From an uncultured Bacilli bacterium (GTDB lineage Bacteria; Bacillota_I; Bacilli_A; RFN20; DUOF01), in NCBI GenBank assembly GCA_934101685.1, contig CAKORZ010000054.1:1-9200 (forward strand): 9,200 bases of DNA, given 5' to 3'. Under the pieces are notes generated by a model that did not search any database, was not told where the DNA came from, and saw only the letters and a program-made list of their open reading frames with translations. Of this stretch, positions 5,149 through 9,200 are shown piece after piece (the stretch's first letter is position 1; each line of letters opens with the position of its first letter). The position numbers were made by a program, and so were the translations under genes.

Positions 5149-7782
5149 TTACTTCATTAAATTTTCTTTTTGAATATTTAAATTCTTTATCATGTTAGTT
5201 AATTCATTAACTCTTACTTTAGTTTCTTCAACTTTACTAGCAGGTGCTTTAGCTACAAATCCTGGATTATTAATCATAGATGATAATTTAGTTAACTCTG
5301 TATTAAGTTTATTAAATTCTCTATCTATTCTTGCTAATTCTTCCTCTTTGTCTACTAATTCGTTTAAAGGTAAGTATGCTTCCATTGTAGGTGCTACTAC
5401 TGTAACACATCCTTCAGGAATATCTTTTTTAGTTTCATATACCTTTATTTCTTCACCAAAGCCTAATTTTTGAATGAAACTAGTAGATGCCAATATGTTT
5501 TCCTTATCTTTACTTACAAAGATAATTTCACTCTTTTTAGTAGGGTGTATATTCATGTTACTTCTAACATTTCTGATACCTACAATAATTTGTTTAATGT
5601 TTTCTACACTTGCTTCTTCTGCATCGTAATTAACATTTAATGTAGGCCAACTTTCTTTCATTATGCTCTCTTCTACATTTGCTAAATTAACATAGATCTT
5701 TTCACTTACAAAAGGCATAAATGGATGTAATAATACTAATGAAGTCTTTAATACATAATTTAGTGTATATTGAGCCTCTTTTTTATTACTAGAAGTTTCA
5801 CTATATAAACGAGGTTTTACCATTTCTATATACCAGTCACAGAACTCATCCCAAATGAAACTATATATTTCATCAAGTGCTAAACCTAATTCATATTTTT
5901 CTAAATTATCTTCCATGTTTTTAATAGTTTTCTTTAACTTATTTAAAATCCATTTATCTTCAATTGCTAATTTAGAAAAATCGCATGTTTCAACTTCTTG
6001 TTCATTTTCAGGCATATTCATTAATACGAACTTAGATGCATTCCATACTTTATTAGCAAAGTTTTTAGCACTTTCTAACTTTTCTGGTAAATATCTTAAA
6101 TCATTACCTGGAGATACATTTTGAACTAGAGAAAATCTCAAAGCATCACAGCCATATTCTTCAATTACTTTAAGTGGATCTATACCATTTCCTAGTGATT
6201 TAGACATCTTTCTTCCTTGACTATCTCTTACAAGTCCATGAATTAATACTGTTTTAAATGGTGCTTTTCCCATATGCTCAATGCCTGAGAAAATCATTCT
6301 TGCTACCCAGAAGAAAATAATATCATATCCTGTAACTAGTGTTGAAGTTGGATAGTAATATTTTAATTCTTCAGTATCTTTAGGGAATCCTAATGTAGAG
6401 AATGGCCATAAAGCACTAGAGAACCATGTATCTAATGTATCGCTATCTTGAGTGAATGTTGTATTTCCACACTTTTTACATTTACTTGGAGCATCACCTA
6501 CATGTATTTCTCCACATTTATCACAATAATAAGCAGGTATTCTATGACCCCACCAAAGTTGACGAGATATACACCAATCTTGAATATTTTCCATCCAGTT
6601 ATAATATATCTTACTAAATCTTTCTGGAACAAATTTAACTTCTCCATCTTTAACAACTTTAATTGCTGGTTCTGCTAATGGTTTCATCTTAACAAACCAT
6701 TGAGTAGATATCTTAGGTTCTATTGTATGATGACATCTTTGGCATTTACCTACATTGTGCTTATAGTCTTCAACTTTAATTAAATTACCATCTTTTTCTA
6801 GTCTTTCTACAATTGCTTTTCTAGCAGTAATAATATCCATGCCTTCATACTCTTTTACAAGTCCTAGCATTTTACCATCATCACCAAATACTCTAATAAT
6901 ATCTAATCCATGTTTTAATCCTGCATTATAGTCATTTTCATCATGAGCTGGAGTAATTTTAACTGCACCTGTACCAAATTCCATTTCAACGAATTCATCT
7001 GCTATTAAAGGTATTTCTTTATTCATTATTGGTAATACTACTGTTTTACCTATTAAATCTTTATATCTTTCATCAAGTGGATTAACTGCAACAGCAACAT
7101 CTCCTAACATTGTTTCAGGTCTAGTAGTAGCAACAGTAACATAATATGATTTATCTTTTGAGTAGTAATTTACATACCATAAATGTCCATCTTCTTCTTC
7201 AAATTCTACTTCAGCATCACTAATTGCAGTACCACAATTACTACACCAGTTAACCATTCTTTTACCTTTATAAATTAATCCTTTATTATATAAATCTGTA
7301 AATACTTTTTTAACTGCTGCATTATTGCCTTCATCCATTGTAAATCTTTGCTTGCTCCAATCACAAGAACATCCCAATTTACGAAGTTGTGTTGTTATAG
7401 TATTACCATAATCCTCTTTCCATTTCCATGCTCTTTCTAAGAATTTTTCTCTTCCTAATTCTTCTTTACTAGTTCCTTCTTCTTTTAATTTAGCAACTAT
7501 TTTAGCTTCTGTAGCAATAGCAGCGTGATCGATTCCTGGAACCCATAAAGCATTGAATCCTTTAGCTCTTTTATATCTAATTAGAATATCTTGCATAGTA
7601 TTATCCATAGCATGTCCCATATGTAAAACACCTGTAATATTAGGTGGAGGCATAACTACTGTATATGGTTCTTTTTTATAATCCACTGAAGATAAAAAGT
7701 AATTTTTCTTTTCCCAATTTTTATAAAGTTCATCTTCAAAATTCTGTGGTTCATATTTTCCTTCTAATCCATTTTTATTCAT
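5149..7782 (-). CDS. valS: Valyl-tRNA synthetase
   Basis: Class I aminoacyl-tRNA synthetase that joins valine to tRNA-Val using ATP in the cytoplasm and removes misloaded threonine. The 877-residue length is normal for bacterial ValRS. PPPNITGVLHMGHA (45-58) holds the HIGH signature as HMGH; KMSKS is at 525-529. The editing domain shows TTRPETMLGD (219-228) and GTGAVKITPAHD (270-281). Cysteine pairs at 180/183, 347/350, 420/423 and 435/438 suggest zinc-binding knuckles. ENIQDWCISRQLWWGHRIP (398-416) is typical of the catalytic core. The C-terminus (about 790-870) has the anticodon-domain helices and the charged ValRS coiled-coil arm that ends in NLNIQKENLMK. The start at 7782 is chosen because AAAGGAAGG ends six bases before it; an in-frame TTG at 7800 lies at the edge of the terminator T-run and ahead of that site. 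It is controlled by the T-box leader upstream. Confidence 0.98.
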   Translation of the reverse strand: MNKNGLEGKYEPQNFEDELYKNWEKKNYFLSSVDYKKEPYTVVMPPPNITGVLHMGHAMDNTMQDILIRYKRAKGFNALWVPGIDHAAIATEAKIVAKLKEEGTSKEELGREKFLERAWKWKEDYGNTITTQLRKLGCSCDWSKQRFTMDEGNNAAVKKVFTDLYNKGLIYKGKRMVNWCSNCGTAISDAEVEFEEEDGHLWYVNYYSKDKSYYVTVATTRPETMLGDVAVAVNPLDERYKDLIGKTVVLPIMNKEIPLIADEFVEMEFGTGAVKITPAHDENDYNAGLKHGLDIIRVFGDDGKMLGLVKEYEGMDIITARKAIVERLEKDGNLIKVEDYKHNVGKCQRCHHTIEPKISTQWFVKMKPLAEPAIKVVKDGEVKFVPERFSKIYYNWMENIQDWCISRQLWWGHRIPAYYCDKCGEIHVGDAPSKCKKCGNTTFTQDSDTLDTWFSSALWPFSTLGFPKDTEELKYYYPTSTLVTGYDIIFFWVARMIFSGIEHMGKAPFKTVLIHGLVRDSQGRKMSKSLGNGIDPLKVIEEYGCDALRFSLVQNVSPGNDLRYLPEKLESAKNFANKVWNASKFVLMNMPENEQEVETCDFSKLAIEDKWILNKLKKTIKNMEDNLEKYELGLALDEIYSFIWDEFCDWYIEMVKPRLYSETSSNKKEAQYTLNYVLKTSLVLLHPFMPFVSEKIYVNLANVEESIMKESWPTLNVNYDAEEASVENIKQIIVGIRNVRSNMNIHPTKKSEIIFVSKDKENILASTSFIQKLGFGEEIKVYETKKDIPEGCVTVVAPTMEAYLPLNELVDKEEELARIDREFNKLNTELTKLSSMINNPGFVAKAPASKVEETKVRVNELTNMIKNLNIQKENLMK

Positions 7783-7788
7783 TTTTAT

Positions 7789-7797
7789 CCTTCCTTT
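7789..7797 (-). promoter_or_regulatory. Ribosome binding site deciding the valS start
   Basis: AAAGGAAGG on the - strand lies six bases before the ATG at 7782. It follows the terminator T-run directly, so only read-through transcripts carry it. Confidence 0.85.
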
Positions 7798-7798
7798 C

Positions 7799-7842
7799 AA
7801 AAAAAAACACGAATAGCTCCATAAAGGACGAAGCTACTCGTG
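7799..7842 (-). terminator. T-box regulated terminator in front of valS
   Basis: On the - strand CACGAGTAGCT (7832-7842) pairs with AGCTATTCGTG (7808-7818) over 11 bp with one G-T pair, followed by nine T (7799-7807). The 5' arm shares the CCACG end of the T-box sequence, so terminator and antiterminator exclude each other. Confidence 0.92.
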
Positions 7843-8028
7843 GTACCACCTTAATTTATTCTCTAAGTCTTAATGCGACTACACATTGCACTCTACTACT
7901 ATTTCAAATGCACAACTCCTAAGCTACCTTCACTCACTCTTCCTTAAGAAAAACTTTCAGCTCACTAATTTTTCCTCTCTTTTAAGTACTAACTAAGTTA
8001 CTCCTCTTAATCAACGTTTTATGCAACA

Positions 8029-8057
8029 ATTATATTTAATTAATTTATAAAAGTCAA
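8029..8057 (-). promoter_or_regulatory. Sigma-70 type promoter of the valS T-box transcript
   Basis: On the - strand TTGACT (8052-8057) and a perfect TATAAT (8029-8034) are separated by exactly 17 bases. Transcription would begin near 8022, directly before the T-box Stem I. The -35 box lies 15 bases beyond the stop codon of the radical SAM gene. Confidence 0.88.
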
Positions 8058-8072
8058 GTATACTAGTTTCGT

Positions 8073-9200
8073 TTATTTGTTTAAGAACAAAGCAAGTTTT
8101 TTCTTTATTAAATCACTTTCTTTTTCTTCATTAGTATAAATCTCATCATTTGATGCAAAGCCTATAAATTTCCCATTATTATATATTTTTATAATTTTCG
8201 TATAATTTTCAATATATTTTAATATTTCTTCATTTGCTTTTATATTTAATTCATCTAAATCTTCATTAGTTAAAACATCACTTGCAAATTTTATTCCTTC
8301 AATAAAATTTTTATACATCAATTCACCAAATTTACAAAACCAAACAGGTGGCTCTTCATAGTTACCAGTTGTTAATTCAAACTTTGCAGGGCAATATCTA
8401 CACAACGATATATATTTACATGTTTTACATTTGTTATCTTTTTTGAACTTGATTTTACCTAATTTTTTTAGCTCTAATACTGCATTCAACAAGTTTCCTT
8501 CTTCATATTTATACGAAACACTTTGCATACATGGACAAATATTAACTTTGCAATCACTATTTATAAATAATGCATCATTATCTCTTCTGCATTCAAAAAC
8601 ATATTCATGGTTTCCTAAATCAGCACTATATTTTTTCAAGCAATCCATTTGTGCTAATTTATCTTCTTTCAATATTTCTATAACTTCTTCTGGAGATATT
8701 TGTTCTGGATTAACTTTATTTATTTTATCAAGTTGTGGAAATGCAATAAAATCTTTTTTAAATGGTATATTTAATTCTTTGCACATTTTAACTATATTAA
8801 AATAATAATCTTTGTTTGAGTTTGTAATTACACCTTTACATAACAAATTAATACCATTTTGCTTTAATTCTTTTAATGTATTTATAAAATTATCAAACAA
8901 AACATTTGATTTTGTAAAATCATTATATGTTTTTTGATTATCACCATATATACTTATTTCTAATGAACATGGAGGATATTCTTTAAAGAAATTAATAATA
9001 TCATTCGTTATAAGTGAACCATTTGTATTAACAGATATAATAAATCCTTTTTTATATGCATATAAATAAAATTCTTTAAAATTAGGATGAGTTAATACTT
9101 CTCCTCCTGTAAATAAAATATTTGATGCACCTAAATTATAAAAATCATCAATTATGTTTTTTATTTTATTACAGGTTAAAGTTTTATGTTTTGCTTTATC
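8073..9200 (-). CDS. Radical SAM/SPASM protein, N-terminus beyond the window edge (partial)
   Basis: The frame is open without a stop from 9200 to the TAA at 8073-8075, giving 375 visible residues. A TTG at 8898-8900 is internal and not the start. Near the visible N-terminus LFTGGEVLTHP is the SAM-binding GGE strand, followed by VNTNGSL and LEISIYG, the usual radical SAM core strands. The CxxxCxxC cluster motif should lie a few dozen residues upstream, outside the window. The C-terminal part is a SPASM domain: Cys204, 217, 222 and 224, the group CKTCKYISLCRYCPA (Cys258, 261, 267, 270) and Cys289 in visible numbering, ligands for auxiliary [4Fe-4S] clusters. Such proteins modify peptides (PqqE, SkfB and similar) or small substrates; the target is unknown because the upstream neighbours are cut off. 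About 85 residues follow the last cysteine. It differs from the radical SAM enzyme at 340-2094 in its core motifs and SPASM spacing, so they are not recent duplicates. Confidence 0.88.
   Translation of the reverse strand, partial: DKAKHKTLTCNKIKNIIDDFYNLGASNILFTGGEVLTHPNFKEFYLYAYKKGFIISVNTNGSLITNDIINFFKEYPPCSLEISIYGDNQKTYNDFTKSNVLFDNFINTLKELKQNGINLLCKGVITNSNKDYYFNIVKMCKELNIPFKKDFIAFPQLDKINKVNPEQISPEEVIEILKEDKLAQMDCLKKYSADLGNHEYVFECRRDNDALFINSDCKVNICPCMQSVSYKYEEGNLLNAVLELKKLGKIKFKKDNKCKTCKYISLCRYCPAKFELTTGNYEEPPVWFCKFGELMYKNFIEGIKFASDVLTNEDLDELNIKANEEILKYIENYTKIIKIYNNGKFIGFASNDEIYTNEEKESDLIKKKLALFLNK

Larger units (their letters stand above)
7783..8022 (-). promoter_or_regulatory. Valine T-box riboswitch leader of valS
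   Basis: The leader of about 240 bases carries the hallmark T-box/antiterminator sequence GGTGGTACCACG (7839-7850, read on the - strand), where the free 3' end of uncharged tRNA binds. Directly behind it is a terminator with nine T. Upstream are AGAGAGG and AGTGA...GAAAG segments typical of Stem I, and a short stem with tetraloop at 7872-7887 (AATGTG-TAGT-CGCATT) that fits Stem III. A GTA valine codon at 7925-7927 lies in GAAGGTAGC on the expected 3' side of Stem I and is the likely specifier. When tRNA-Val is uncharged, the antiterminator forms and valS is transcribed; when charged, transcription stops. The class call is firm; stem borders and specifier register are read by eye. Confidence 0.93.

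Noticed and set aside
5192..5473. Open frame on the + strand inside valS, and similar ones at 5855-6124 and 6448-6678
   Set aside because: They lie fully antisense to the well-conserved valS gene, have no ribosome binding sites, and read as mirror translations of it.
7665..7922. Open frame on the + strand across the valS start and T-box leader
   Set aside because: It crosses the T-box RNA and the coding start of valS; the sequence is explained by those features and no ribosome binding site precedes it.
8431..8805. Open frame on the + strand opposite the second radical SAM gene
   Set aside because: Antisense shadow of the SPASM region, which carries clear cysteine motifs on the - strand.
8898..8900. 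TTG as start of a 275-residue protein
   Set aside because: The frame continues upstream without a stop to the window edge and encodes radical SAM core strands (GGE, NTNGS, SIYG), so the TTG is an internal leucine codon.
1..9200. CRISPR array, insertion sequence, tRNA or rRNA genes
   Set aside because: I saw no regularly spaced direct repeats, no transposase motifs or flanking inverted repeats, and no cloverleaf or rRNA-like sequence; the only structured RNA I could support is the T-box.

Overview
The window is AT-rich DNA (roughly a quarter G+C by eye) from a low-GC Gram-positive bacterium of the Firmicutes or Mollicutes-related type. The signs are strong AAGGAGG-type ribosome binding sites, a valine T-box riboswitch with the usual GGTGGTACCACG core, and A/T-ending codons. 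All stop codons seen are TAA and tryptophan is read from TGG, so nothing calls for a non-standard code. Clostridia, Erysipelotrichia-like Bacilli and the RF39 type are all possible; the sequence alone does not decide.

Left block (1-2512, + strand): four tightly packed frames. First comes the tail of a gene cut by the window edge, overlapping a small DUF3781-type protein by 14 bases. That gene in turn overlaps by 8 bases a 584-residue radical SAM/SPASM enzyme with the cysteine layout of anSME-type peptide modifying enzymes. Two bases after the enzyme is a 125-residue protein ending in a basic patch, an acidic patch, one cysteine and a run of twelve asparagines. A clear terminator follows. Enzyme plus small protein look like a RiPP (ribosomally made, post-translationally modified peptide) maturase and its substrate. 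This is the best candidate for an undescribed system here, but it is an inference from layout and composition.

Middle block (2513-4808, + strand): a 485-residue polytopic membrane protein whose C-terminal half resembles the YwaF/TMEM164 family, then, 32 bases on and with its own strong ribosome binding site, an HNH nuclease that carries an N-terminal membrane anchor. The pair ends in a hairpin terminator that could also serve the converging gene.

Right block (4820-9200, - strand, read right to left): a radical SAM/SPASM protein whose N-terminus runs off the right edge. Next, with no visible terminator, come a sigma-70 type promoter and a T-box leader of about 240 bases. The T-box controls a complete valyl-tRNA synthetase (valS, 877 residues). 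After it come a 13-bp hairpin and an unrecognised 89-residue protein. The T-box links valS expression to uncharged valine tRNA. The window is thus housekeeping (valS) flanked by two accessory radical SAM loci that differ in subfamily.
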